Assembly: GCA_038244055.1 (NCBI GenBank)
Contig: JBBRTW010000206.1
Span: forward strand, 1 to 11,847
Origin: DASPKW01 sp038244055
Lineage (GTDB): Bacteria; Planctomycetota; Phycisphaerae; Tepidisphaerales; Tepidisphaeraceae
DNA: 11,847 nucleotides
Direction of reading: 5' to 3'
A program made the position numbers and the translations under genes. The notes under the pieces are model-generated. The model did no database searches. It saw only the letters and a program-made list of their open reading frames with translations, and was not told where the DNA came from. Of the stretch, positions 1 to 6,105 are shown piece after piece; positions within the stretch are counted from its first letter, which is position 1, and the number at the start of each line of letters is the position of its first letter.

Positions 1-28
1 GGGGCGGCGCGTTCGATTCAAATGCGGC

Positions 29-60
29 GCGCAGAGGCGCAAAGGCACAAAGAGGCGGAG
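29..60. repeat. Degenerate 8-bp tandem repeat (GCRCAAAG type)
   Basis: Four consecutive octamers can be read: GCGCAGAG, GCGCAAAG, GCACAAAG and AGGCGGAG, the last one degenerate. The run is short and imperfect. It shares the period of 8 with the larger array at 897-1056 but not its sequence. Confidence 0.5.
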
Positions 61-142
61 AAGAAAGATTTGGAGGCCGCGTTAAGCGCGTGAAACAACG
101 TTCATCCTGATGGGTCTCTCATCGGTCCAGCGCGGTGGAGAC

Positions 143-508
143 TTAACTCGCGATCGAATTTCTTTCGCCGTCCCCGCCGGGCATCATCCGGAGACCGGGA
201 ACTGTCGTGCGGAGACCGGGAAGTGTCATCCGGAGACCGGGAACTGTCGTGCGGCGACCGGGAAGTGTCGTGCGGCGACCGGGAAGTGTCATCCGGCGAC
301 CGGGAAGTGTCGTGCGGCGACCGGGAAGTGTCGTGCGGAGGTCGGGAAGTGTCGTGCGGAGGTCGTCGAACGCTGTGCGGCGGACGCCGGGAGGCGACTG
401 TCGCTCGCCGCCGCAGGTCGGGCGGTCGGAGAACTCTTCGCCTCTTCGCAGGCGCAACAGCGAAAGCGCGGTGAGGAACCTGCGAATGATTCGGCCCAGG
501 CGACGCAT
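143..508 (-). pseudogene. Possible decayed N-terminal signal-anchor ORF running into the 21-bp array
   Basis: An ATG at 508 on the minus strand opens a 121-codon frame beginning MRRLGRIIRRFLTALSLL. This looks like the basic-plus-hydrophobic N-terminus of a short membrane-anchored protein. The hydrophobic stretch stops abruptly and is followed by an arginine-rich segment. From there the frame crosses the 21-bp array as a heptapeptide repeat of the TTLPGRR type and ends at 143. I see no clear Shine-Dalgarno sequence before the ATG. It may be the remnant of a gene start fused to repeat DNA, or a chance open frame. The resemblance of the first 18 residues is suggestive only, and no function can be given. 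Confidence 0.2.
189..377. repeat. 21-bp tandem repeat array, eight clear copies plus one degenerate
   Basis: Eight 21-bp units run from 189 to 356 without gaps, followed by a degenerate ninth copy (357-377). The unit reads CGGnGACCGGGAAnTGTC plus a three-base end. Variation is confined to a few sites: A or C at unit position 4, C or G at position 14, and GTG or ATC at the end. The last copies change GACC to GGTC. The unit is 3 x 7 bp, so all frames stay open and give spurious heptapeptide-repeat translations on both strands. Confidence 0.92.
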
Positions 509-527
509 GATGGGCTTATCGTACCCG

Positions 528-640
528 CCCATGCCGGTGGCAGCGAATGCGCTGAACTCATCTCTCACCGGTGAAGGATGCTGAACAGAATCGACCCGCC
601 CGCGCGAGGAGTTTATCGCATTGCAGGCCACCGGCATGGG
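528..640. repeat. Imperfect inverted repeat with 14-bp perfect outer stem
   Basis: The arm 528-541 (CCCATGCCGGTGGC) is the exact reverse complement of 627-640. Extending inward to 528-557 against 611-640 gives 24 matches in 30 positions. The loop contains a perfect 10-bp palindrome, TCACCGGTGA, at 565-574. The structure could form a long hairpin in DNA or RNA. No transposase or clear target-site duplication is visible. Confidence 0.7.
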
Positions 641-651
641 ATGGGGGACCG

Positions 652-864
652 GGTGCCATGCTTAGACCCGCGGCCAGTGGCGCTATCCCGTTCGGCGGGG
701 CAATTCCGCGGGGGATAAGCATGGGGGAGGGGGCCACCCAGTATTTGGCGGCCCGGCGTGAAGGCGCCGATGACAAAGGGCACGCCACACCCCCATGCTT
801 ATCCCCGCCGATGAACCTTCGTCGGCGAAAAGGCGTCACTGGCGGCGGGTCTAAGCATGGCACC
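652..864. repeat. Nested inverted-repeat element of 213 bp (MITE-like or structured)
   Basis: The outer arms 652-679 and 837-864 are reverse complements at 27 of 28 positions. A second, perfect 17-bp pair lies inside at 711-727 and 790-806 (GGGGATAAGCATGGGGG and its complement). The motif CCATGCTTA occurs four times in alternating orientation (657-665, 717-725, 793-801, 852-860), so each arm is itself bounded by an inverted pair. Between the second pair and the right outer arm there is a small hairpin with stem CGCCGA/TCGGCG (806-811, 822-827). There is no coding content and no evident target duplication. It resembles a non-autonomous mobile element or a structured repeat; which of the two cannot be decided here. 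Confidence 0.8.
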
Positions 865-896
865 AGAATAGGCGCTCATCGCAACGCGCGGTTCTT

Positions 897-1056
897 CTCA
901 TTGTCCCATTGTCTCATTGTCTCATTGTCTCATTGTCTCATTGTCTCATTGTCTCATTGTCTCATTGTCTCATTGTCTCATTGTCTCATTGTCTCATTGT
1001 CTCATTGTCTCATTGTCTCATTGTCTCATTGTCTCCCTGTCCCATGGTCTCATGGT
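897..1056. repeat. 8-bp tandem array (CTCATTGT) x 20
   Basis: Twenty octamer units run without phase change from 897 to 1056. Sixteen are exactly CTCATTGT, including fifteen consecutive copies at 913-1032. The second unit and the last three carry one or two substitutions. The array is preceded by GTTCTT (891-896), which is also found, with small changes, before related arrays at the other end of the window. Such an array should be prone to copy-number change by slippage. Confidence 0.97.
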
Positions 1057-1125
1057 CCTCCCATAAACCCTCCGCCCGCCCCCCTCATGCGAAGCGGTGG
1101 GCGAGTATTCGCCGCGGATGTCTTC

Positions 1126-1160
1126 CTTCTCGCTTCTCGCTTCTGACTTCTAACTTCTCT
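1126..1160. repeat. 7-bp tandem repeat (CTTCTNN) x 5
   Basis: Five consecutive heptamers are seen: CTTCTCG, CTTCTCG, CTTCTGA, CTTCTAA and CTTCTCT. The run ends six bases before the -35 box of the promoter for the DUF3467 gene, so copy-number changes would alter only sequence upstream of that promoter. Confidence 0.8.
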
Positions 1161-1166
1161 TCCCGA

Positions 1167-1194
1167 TTGACATTTCCCCCCCTCCCCCCACAAT
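1167..1194 (+). promoter_or_regulatory. Probable sigma-70-type promoter for the DUF3467 gene
   Basis: A perfect -35 box TTGACA (1167-1172) is followed by a 16-bp, almost purely pyrimidine spacer and CACAAT (1189-1194) as a four-of-six -10 box. Transcription would start near 1201, leaving a leader of about 25 bases that contains the ribosome binding site AAAGGAAA before the ATG at 1226. Confidence 0.6.
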
Positions 1195-1225
1195 ACCCCA
1201 CCTTACCACTAACAAAGGAAACACC

Positions 1226-1543
1226 ATGGCGGAAGAGCAGGATCAGGCGCAGGCGGCGCAGCAGCAGGTTCAGGTTCTGGTCGATGAGCGGGACATGAAA
1301 ACGGTCTACGCCAATGCCTACCGGATTCATACGGCCGAGCAGGAGGCGGTGGTGGATTTCGGGTTCAACATGCCCAACCCCAACGCCGAGGCGGGCAAGC
1401 AGCAGGTGTTGCTGAAGGTGACGGACCGGGTGGTGATTTCCTATGTGACGGCCAAGCGGCTGCAGTTGTCGCTGCAGCAACTGGTCAAGCGCTTTGAGCA
1501 ACAGTTTGGGGAAATCCCTGTGATGCCCGGTCAGCGAAAGTAA
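1226..1543 (+). CDS. DUF3467 family protein
   Basis: This 105-residue protein has a glutamine-rich N-terminus (about residues 1-18). A compact domain follows with the pattern DFGFNMPNP, then LKVTDRVVISYVTAKRLQ, and a C-terminal FEQQFGEIP. This arrangement (a short strand pair, an R-V-x-x-S-x-x-x-A-K-R-L helix start, and a closing YE/FE-x-x-FG-x-I) matches the DUF3467 family, whose function is unknown. There is no signal peptide or membrane segment, so it is probably cytoplasmic. The start is supported by AAAGGAAA six or so bases upstream and by the promoter at 1167-1194. It is the only plus-strand gene in the window. Its last 59 bp overlap tail-to-tail with the minus-strand glycosyltransferase gene, so there is no room for a terminator between them. 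Confidence 0.9.
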   Translation: MAEEQDQAQAAQQQVQVLVDERDMKTVYANAYRIHTAEQEAVVDFGFNMPNPNAEAGKQQVLLKVTDRVVISYVTAKRLQLSLQQLVKRFEQQFGEIPVMPGQRK

Positions 1544-2951
1544 CGCCGGCCCAGCGCTGGTCCTCGAAGAGATCGATCACGGGGCGGGTGTCGGCGATGC
1601 CATCGAGGTAATCCCGCCAGGCGCTTCTGCGCTGCGCGGCATGAACCGGGGAGAGATTGGAGATGATGGCGGCGTCGAAAGTGAAGCGCTGGCACATGGC
1701 ATCGTCGAAGATGGGGATGCGGCGGTACTTTCGGCCGTGGCCGCCGAGGCGGGGGTCGGAGATGGCCACGATCTCGATGCCGAGCTTTTTGGCGGCCAGG
1801 TAGTAGGGGAGGATGTTCTTGCCGAAGTCGATGAAGAGCACTTTCTGGAAGCCGAGCTCCTTTTTGGCGCGGGCGAGGCGCAGCTCGGTCTCGTTGACCT
1901 TGGTGAGTTTCTCGAAGGTGCGCTCATCGACGGGCCGGCGGTTGGAGGGGCGCATGGTGCGCATGAGCCCCGAGAGCAGGCCTTTGTAGTAGGCCATCTC
2001 GTGCCCCTTATCCAGCGCGATCAAGCGGTAGCGGCGGAGCCAGTCCTTGACGAAGGGGATGACCCAGCGCTTGGGGAAGTAGCGGGTGATCAGCACGAGA
2101 TTGTTACGCACATCGAGCTGGGTGATGCGCTCATTGGAGCGGGCCGAGGGGGATTTAAGGTGGGTGACGTGGATATCATCGAAATACTTGATGTCCCAGC
2201 CGGCCTGGAGCATGCGAATGGAGAGATCGTATTCCTCGGCCTGCATGAAGAAGTCCTCGGGCAGGCCGCCGGATTGCTCCAACGCATGACGGCGGAAGCC
2301 GGTGCCGCAACCGATGAAGACATTGGGGTAGGCGCTGCATTCGCGCGAGCCATCGGGGAGGGTGATGGTGAAGACGGCCGCGCCGAGCTTGGGGTCGGCG
2401 TCGAAATGCTTCATCATCTTGTGGATGGAGCCGGGCTGGGGGAAGGAATCATCATCGAGGAAGACGACGAAGCGGCCGCGGGCACCGCGGATGGCCAGGT
2501 TCTTGGAGACCGGGCCGGTGTTGTACTCCTGGGCCATGAGCGAAATCATCGGATACTCGCGGCGGACGGCATCGGAGGTGCCATCGGTGGAGGCGTTATC
2601 GACGACGATGATTTCGAGCTCTTCGGATTTCAGGCCGCAGGCGTTGACGTGCTTGAGGGTTTGCAGGAGGACATCGCGGCGATTGAAGGTGGAGATAATG
2701 AAGGAGACGAGCGGGCGCGGGCGGAGCTCGACTTTGCGGGGGAGGACGGCCTGCTCGGGAACGGGGATGTGCAACGGCGGCAGGGAGATCGAGACGTGGG
2801 GGACCGTGGGCATGGATGCGGTGGGCAGCGGTTGAACCTGGGTCGATGCTTCAGAGATCGATGGGGCGGCCGGCGCGACCATGGCGCTGAGGCTGCCGGC
2901 GGGGGTGGAGTCGTCGGTGGCGGGCGGGTTGATTTCGAAGGCGTCTTTCAT
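1485..2951 (-). CDS. GT2 family glycosyltransferase with extra C-terminal domain
   Basis: This 488-residue protein is predicted to transfer a sugar from a nucleotide donor during glycan assembly. Residues 1-78 are proline/serine-rich and probably disordered. A GT-A fold follows at about 81-270, with VSFIISTFNRR at its start, IIVVDNASTDGT, the metal-binding FLDDDS (DDD at 166-168) and AEEYDLSIR (about 238-246) as the probable catalytic-base region. A charged linker leads to an extra domain at about 370-463 that starts KVLFIDFGKNILPYYLA and looks like a Rossmann-type nucleotide-binding fold. I chose the ATG at 2951 because AGAGGA lies seven bases upstream. An in-frame GTG at 2984 falls inside an inverted repeat and is less likely. 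It is the last gene of the minus-strand block. The acceptor is unknown. Confidence 0.9.
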   Translation of the reverse strand: MKDAFEINPPATDDSTPAGSLSAMVAPAAPSISEASTQVQPLPTASMPTVPHVSISLPPLHIPVPEQAVLPRKVELRPRPLVSFIISTFNRRDVLLQTLKHVNACGLKSEELEIIVVDNASTDGTSDAVRREYPMISLMAQEYNTGPVSKNLAIRGARGRFVVFLDDDSFPQPGSIHKMMKHFDADPKLGAAVFTITLPDGSRECSAYPNVFIGCGTGFRRHALEQSGGLPEDFFMQAEEYDLSIRMLQAGWDIKYFDDIHVTHLKSPSARSNERITQLDVRNNLVLITRYFPKRWVIPFVKDWLRRYRLIALDKGHEMAYYKGLLSGLMRTMRPSNRRPVDERTFEKLTKVNETELRLARAKKELGFQKVLFIDFGKNILPYYLAAKKLGIEIVAISDPRLGGHGRKYRRIPIFDDAMCQRFTFDAAIISNLSPVHAAQRRSAWRDYLDGIADTRPVIDLFEDQRWAGVTFADRASQGFPQTVAQSA

Positions 2952-2978
2952 GGCGGGGTCCTCTTTCCTCAGAGCTTG

Positions 2979-3154
2979 TTTCACGAATCAACACGAATGG
3001 AGAGAGTACATGTCGAATTCCGAATTCCGAATTCCGAAGGTCGAATGGCGAATCAAATGCAAATGAACAAGTCAGAATGTACGGAAGGGCGATGGTCGTA
3101 TCGTTTGTTCTCCGAAGCACGGATTTCTGAACTCATTCGTGTTGATTCGTGAAA
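2979..3154. repeat. Inverted-repeat element (21-bp perfect arms) between two glycosyltransferase genes
   Basis: The arms 2979-2999 and 3134-3154 are exact 21-bp reverse complements. The left arm begins TTTCACGAATCAACACGAAT and itself contains CACGAAT twice, ten bases apart. The interior carries a heptamer run (listed separately) and a small GTACAT/ATGTAC inverted pair (about 3006-3011 and 3078-3083). The element fills most of the 212-bp gap between the two GT2 genes. It would form a strong hairpin in a read-through transcript. Confidence 0.9.
3014..3055. repeat. 7-bp tandem repeat (CGAATTC x 3, then CGAANNN x 3)
   Basis: Three exact CGAATTC units (3014-3034) are followed in the same phase by CGAAGGT, CGAATGG and CGAATCA. 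The run sits inside the inverted-repeat element at 2979-3154. Its composition is much more AT-rich than the flanking genes. Confidence 0.85.
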
Positions 3155-3163
3155 GTTTTTCGT

Positions 3164-3946
3164 TCACGCGGCTTTCACCGCCGTGTCGTGGGTCAGCCCG
3201 CGCAGGGTGCAGGGGCGCGCGGGGTCGAAGTCGTTGTAAGTCGGGTTTTTCGGGGGGAGGTCCCACTTCTCGAAGAGTTTGCGATTGTCGGCCTGGGCGC
3301 TGGAACTGTCCTGGGAGCGGCGGGGGTCTTCGTGCTGGTCGTGATCGAGGACCGCGCCGTAGGCGGGGACGATGCGCAGGCCGGCGTGCCAGGCTTTGAG
3401 AGAGAGGTCGGGGTCGGCGGCGAAGAAGTAGAAGCGCTCGTCGAAGAGGCCGAGGTTTTCGAAGGTCTGGCGGCGGCCGAGGGGGAAGTTGGCGTAGAGC
3501 GTGCCGCGAACGTGGCAGAGGCGGTAAACCTGGCGGTCGCGGGTCATCTCGTAGGCGACGTTTTTGGTGGAATGCCAGCGGTGGAAGAGGGCGAGGAAGG
3601 CGACATCGGCGGGCTCGGAATCGAGCTGGGTGACGGCCTGATCGAGGGCATCAGCGATGGGGCGGACATCATCATTGAGCCAGATCATGTTCCGGCCGCG
3701 GGCAGCGCGGAAGCCTTTGTTAGCGGCCTTGACGAAGCCTCCGCGTTTTTCTTCGCGGATGAAAGTGAAGCGATCGCCGAGTTGGTCTTTGGCGGTGGCG
3801 AGGATTTCCGGAGTTGAATCGGTGCTGGCGCCATCGACGACGATGATTTCATGGGAGCAGCGGACGGTGGCGGCGATGGAATCGAGGGCGCGCTGGAGCA
3901 GGGGGGCGCGGTTGCAGGTGGGGAGGATGATGGAGAGATCGAGCAT
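3164..3946 (-). CDS. GT2 family glycosyltransferase
   Basis: This 260-residue protein is essentially a bare GT-A domain. It opens with LSIILPTCNRAPLL (4-17), followed by EIIVVDGASTDSTPE (about 33-47). The metal-binding motif is WLNDDV, with NDD at 91-93, and ADPDLSLKAWHAG (about 177-189) is the likely catalytic-base and acceptor region. It probably transfers a sugar to a glycan at the cytoplasmic face. The ATG at 3946 places the first beta strand immediately after the start, as is usual for the family, but I see no good Shine-Dalgarno sequence there. The frame stays open to an ATG at 4027, yet the added 27 residues translate a hairpin repeat (3956-4030) and look artefactual. It lies 153 bp downstream of the antitoxin gene and 212 bp upstream of the larger GT2 gene. 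Confidence 0.88.
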   Translation of the reverse strand: MLDLSIILPTCNRAPLLQRALDSIAATVRCSHEIIVVDGASTDSTPEILATAKDQLGDRFTFIREEKRGGFVKAANKGFRAARGRNMIWLNDDVRPIADALDQAVTQLDSEPADVAFLALFHRWHSTKNVAYEMTRDRQVYRLCHVRGTLYANFPLGRRQTFENLGLFDERFYFFAADPDLSLKAWHAGLRIVPAYGAVLDHDQHEDPRRSQDSSSAQADNRKLFEKWDLPPKNPTYNDFDPARPCTLRGLTHDTAVKAA

Positions 3947-3955
3947 GGTTGGGTC

Positions 3956-4030
3956 GAGGTGGCAGGGGCGTCTCGCCCGTGAAAAGTCCAATGGAGAAGG
4001 CCGACATGGGCGGGACGCCCATGCCACCTC
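3956..4030. repeat. Hairpin-forming dispersed-type repeat
   Basis: The arms 3956-3981 and 4005-4030 match as reverse complements at 23 of 26 positions. Each arm contains its own inner palindrome (for example GGGCGGGACGCCC on the right). The element lies directly upstream of the GT2 start at 3946, in the gap after the antitoxin gene. It could act as an attenuator or an mRNA-stabilising hairpin, or simply be a dispersed repeat. Confidence 0.75.
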
Positions 4031-4099
4031 TTATTTATCGGCCTGAAGGTGGGTTTTGGATCAAAGCAAGAGTTCGCCCTTTTCGGAAAGCGGATGGTC

Positions 4100-4504
4100 C
4101 TAAGCAGCGGAAGCCTTTTTCCGGGAACCGGCCTTGCCATTGCCCGCCTTCTTTCCCACGGATGCGGCCGGTTCATCGGCCAGGATCAGGTTGGAAACGA
4201 CCTCCGGCTCCTTGATGAGAATCTCAATCAGGCGCAACTCACCCCGGTCGGGCCTGCGAAGGCCTTGCTCCCAGCTTTGAACCAGCTTGGTCGAGACATT
4301 CAGGGCGGCCGCGAAGACAGATTGGGACATCTTCAGCTTCTTCCGAAGCGCAATGACCTTGGCGCGGCTGGCGGGTGGCGGGGGAAGGGGGAGCGTGGTG
4401 GTTTTCAGGGTCAGCTCGCCACGGCCATGGGCCAGCGCCTGTTCCAAGCCGATCTTAACCTGCTCGAATACACTCATATTCTCGTAGTCGGTAGTATCCT
4501 TCAT
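4100..4504 (-). CDS. HigA/NadS-like antitoxin, XRE-family helix-turn-helix
   Basis: This 134-residue protein is the probable antitoxin and autorepressor of the toxin encoded just upstream. A first part (about 1-45) contains the helix FEQVKIGLEQALAHGRGE, typical of NadS-like antitoxins. The helix-turn-helix follows, with VIALRKKLKMSQSVFAAAL, then NVSTKLVQSWEQGLRRP and a final LIEIL (about 50-95). The C-terminus (about 110-134) is rich in lysine and alanine, which is unusual and may add DNA or RNA affinity. The ATG at 4504 lies three bases after the toxin stop codon, with AGGAAA about eleven bases upstream, so translation is probably coupled to the toxin gene. An internal ATG at 4477 is possible but less well placed. 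Confidence 0.87.
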   Translation of the reverse strand: MKDTTDYENMSVFEQVKIGLEQALAHGRGELTLKTTTLPLPPPPASRAKVIALRKKLKMSQSVFAAALNVSTKLVQSWEQGLRRPDRGELRLIEILIKEPEVVSNLILADEPAASVGKKAGNGKAGSRKKASAA

Positions 4505-4507
4505 AAA

Positions 4508-4870
4508 CTAGGCGTTTCCTTGCCTGGCGGCCTGCTGAAGCTGTCGTCGCCGCTGTTCAGCAACCGCGCACCAAGCCTTGATTTCCTCCGCGCTCAAATC
4601 GTCCTTTTCTTCTTTGCCGTAAACTGTCACGAGATCTATCGTCGCAGCCTCCGGCGTGTGCATATAAATAACGCGTAACCCGCCGCGTTTTCCCTTGCCG
4701 CGGCGCGGATTGGAAAAACGAAGCTTTCGAAGAACGCCGCATCCTGGAATCGGGCTTCCCATGTCAGGCGAGGCGAGTAATTCCAACTGCAGTGCCCGCA
4801 GGGCGATATCATCGGCCCGTTTTTTCCAGCGGGCGGTGAAAGGCAGCGTCTCGACAAAGGTCAAATTCAT
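4508..4870 (-). CDS. RelE/HigB-2-like toxin
   Basis: This 120-residue protein is a probable ribosome-dependent mRNA interferase of the RelE/HigB-2 type. The diagnostic stretch is GCGVLRKLRFSNPRRGKGKR, followed by GGLRVIYM, then LVTVYGKEEKDDLSAEE and a final helix. In characterised relatives the basic residues of this region contact ribosomal RNA and message. Nothing is visibly truncated and the length is normal. The order toxin then antitoxin, with a 3-bp gap, is the usual one for this subgroup. The ATG at 4870 has AGGGTGG upstream. An 89-bp gap separates it from the aminotransferase gene and could hold its own promoter. A TTGACT at 4901-4896 on the minus strand is the best -35 candidate, but no well-spaced -10 box is evident. 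Confidence 0.88.
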   Translation of the reverse strand: MNLTFVETLPFTARWKKRADDIALRALQLELLASPDMGSPIPGCGVLRKLRFSNPRRGKGKRGGLRVIYMHTPEAATIDLVTVYGKEEKDDLSAEEIKAWCAVAEQRRRQLQQAARQGNA

Positions 4871-4959
4871 TGTACCACCCTGTCGGATAGTCTCAAGTCA
4901 AATCCCAAGCCCCATCGAGGCGGGCATTAAAGCATTATCGCTGTCCATTCGAGCATCCT

Positions 4960-6105
4960 TCACACCGCCTCCCGCAACCCTTCATAACTCGGTGCCAAGT
5001 CCTCAATCGATGCACGCAACTCCCGCGCCACTCGTTTTTGCTGCTGCGCCGTCAATCCGAAGAACATCGGGGGATTGAGGATGCTCGCGGCGATGCGCTC
5101 GGTCACCGGGCAGCAGTCGGCCTTGATGTGCTGGAAGATGGGCTGGTCGTAGAGCGGCAGGGGGTAGCAGGCGCGGGTGTCGATGCCGCGCTGGCGGAGG
5201 CGGGTGGCGATGGCATCGCGCTCGGGGATCAGTAGCGAGTAGAGGAAATGGCTGTTGTAGCCGCCCTGGATGCCGGGGGGATTGCCCAGGCCCATGGGCG
5301 CGAATTCGGAGGCGTATCTTGTGGCCAGCATGCGGCGGCTGGCCAGGAATTCATCGAGCTTGCGGAGCTGGGCCAGGCCGATGGCGGCCTGCATTTCGGT
5401 CATGCGGAAGTTGTGGCCGAGCTCGATGTGGAAATATTTGCGGTTGGGGTCTTCACCCTGGCTGCGCATGATTTTGAGCCGGCGGGCGAGTTGGGCGTCA
5501 TCGGTGAAGAGCATGCCGCCTTCAACCGTGGTCATGGTCTTGGCGGCGTGGAAGCTGGTGGTGGAGACAATGCCGTAAGAGAGCGTCGCCCGGCCATCGA
5601 GGAGCGAGCCGATGCTCTGTGCGCCATCGAGAATGAGCGGGATGCCGTGCTGATCGCAGATTTCCGCCAGCTTCGCGAGATCGCAGGGGTTGCCTCCATG
5701 GTCGGTGCAGAGGACGGCCTTGGTGCGCGGGGTGATGGCCTGGGCGGTGAGCACGGGATCGAGGCCGAGATTGCGCGGATCGATATCGACGAAGACGGGC
5801 CTTGCGCCCTGGATGACCAAAACGCTGGCGGTGGCGAGATACGAAAGAGCCGGGACGATCACTTCATCGCCCGCCTGTACGCCGACCACGCGCACCGCCA
5901 GATCGAGGGCGGCGGTGCCGTTGGAGACGGCGACGCCAAATTTCCGCTGGGCACGGCGGGCCATTTCCTGCTCGAAGCGCTCGACGCGCGGGCCGCAGCT
6001 CAGCCAGCCGCTCTTGAAGCAGTCGATCACTTCGGCGAGTTCCTCATCGCCGACCGAAGGACGGGCCCAGGGAATCTTTTCGTTTTCGCCTGCATCAAGC
6101 CGCAT
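4960..6105 (-). CDS. DegT/DnrJ/EryC1/StrS-family sugar aminotransferase
   Basis: This 381-residue PLP enzyme is predicted to transaminate a keto-nucleotide-sugar (usually a 3- or 4-keto deoxyhexose), with glutamate as amino donor. The fold and motifs are complete. They include SNGTAALDLA (61-70), which holds the cofactor phosphate, and ILDGAQSIGS (158-167), with Asp160 to pair with the pyridine nitrogen. SFHAAKTMTTVEGGM follows, with Lys189 as the Schiff-base lysine, and then HNFRMTEMQAAIG (231-243). The length is typical. The ATG at 6105 is preceded by GGAG seven bases upstream and overlaps the stop of the formyltransferase-fold gene by 11 bp, indicating coupled translation. The open frame continues upstream to 6423, but that part is proline/serine-rich shadow sequence of the neighbouring gene. 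The amino sugar made is not identifiable from sequence alone. Confidence 0.93.
   Translation of the reverse strand: MRLDAGENEKIPWARPSVGDEELAEVIDCFKSGWLSCGPRVERFEQEMARRAQRKFGVAVSNGTAALDLAVRVVGVQAGDEVIVPALSYLATASVLVIQGARPVFVDIDPRNLGLDPVLTAQAITPRTKAVLCTDHGGNPCDLAKLAEICDQHGIPLILDGAQSIGSLLDGRATLSYGIVSTTSFHAAKTMTTVEGGMLFTDDAQLARRLKIMRSQGEDPNRKYFHIELGHNFRMTEMQAAIGLAQLRKLDEFLASRRMLATRYASEFAPMGLGNPPGIQGGYNSHFLYSLLIPERDAIATRLRQRGIDTRACYPLPLYDQPIFQHIKADCCPVTERIAASILNPPMFFGLTAQQQKRVARELRASIEDLAPSYEGLREAV

Larger units (their letters stand above)
1..1166. other. Repeat-rich non-coding region
   Basis: I find no convincing gene in this stretch. The open frames that cross it are by-products of a 21-bp array, whose unit is a multiple of three and so keeps several frames open on both strands, and of an octamer array. 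They lack good ribosome binding sites and recognisable domains. The region holds, in order, a short octamer run, the 21-bp array, two imperfect inverted-repeat elements, a 20-unit octamer array and a heptamer run that ends just before a promoter. Each is listed separately. Confidence 0.75.

Noticed and set aside
189..377. CRISPR array
   Set aside because: The units are contiguous 21-bp repeats without spacers, and no cas gene is present.
110..584. Small proteins with cysteine- or arginine-rich heptapeptide repeats in the 21-bp array
   Set aside because: The unit length is a multiple of three, so several frames on both strands are open at once. None has a convincing start or domain.
1641..3152. 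Long plus-strand open frame of about 500 codons, rich in Gly, Glu, Asp and Val
   Set aside because: It is antisense to the larger GT2 gene, whose motifs are clear. Its composition is that of a reverse-complement shadow in GC-rich DNA and it has no recognisable domain.
2593..3852. Shared 15-base string GACGACGATGATTTC in both GT2 genes, as a possible dispersed repeat
   Set aside because: Both copies encode the conserved EIIVVD strand of the GT-A fold on the minus strand, so the identity follows from homologous coding sequence.
4871..4959. Complete promoter and operator for the toxin-antitoxin pair
   Set aside because: TTGACT is present on the minus strand at 4901-4896, but the only good -10 match (TACAAT) is about 21 bases away and overlaps the start codon. 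I see no convincing palindromic operator.
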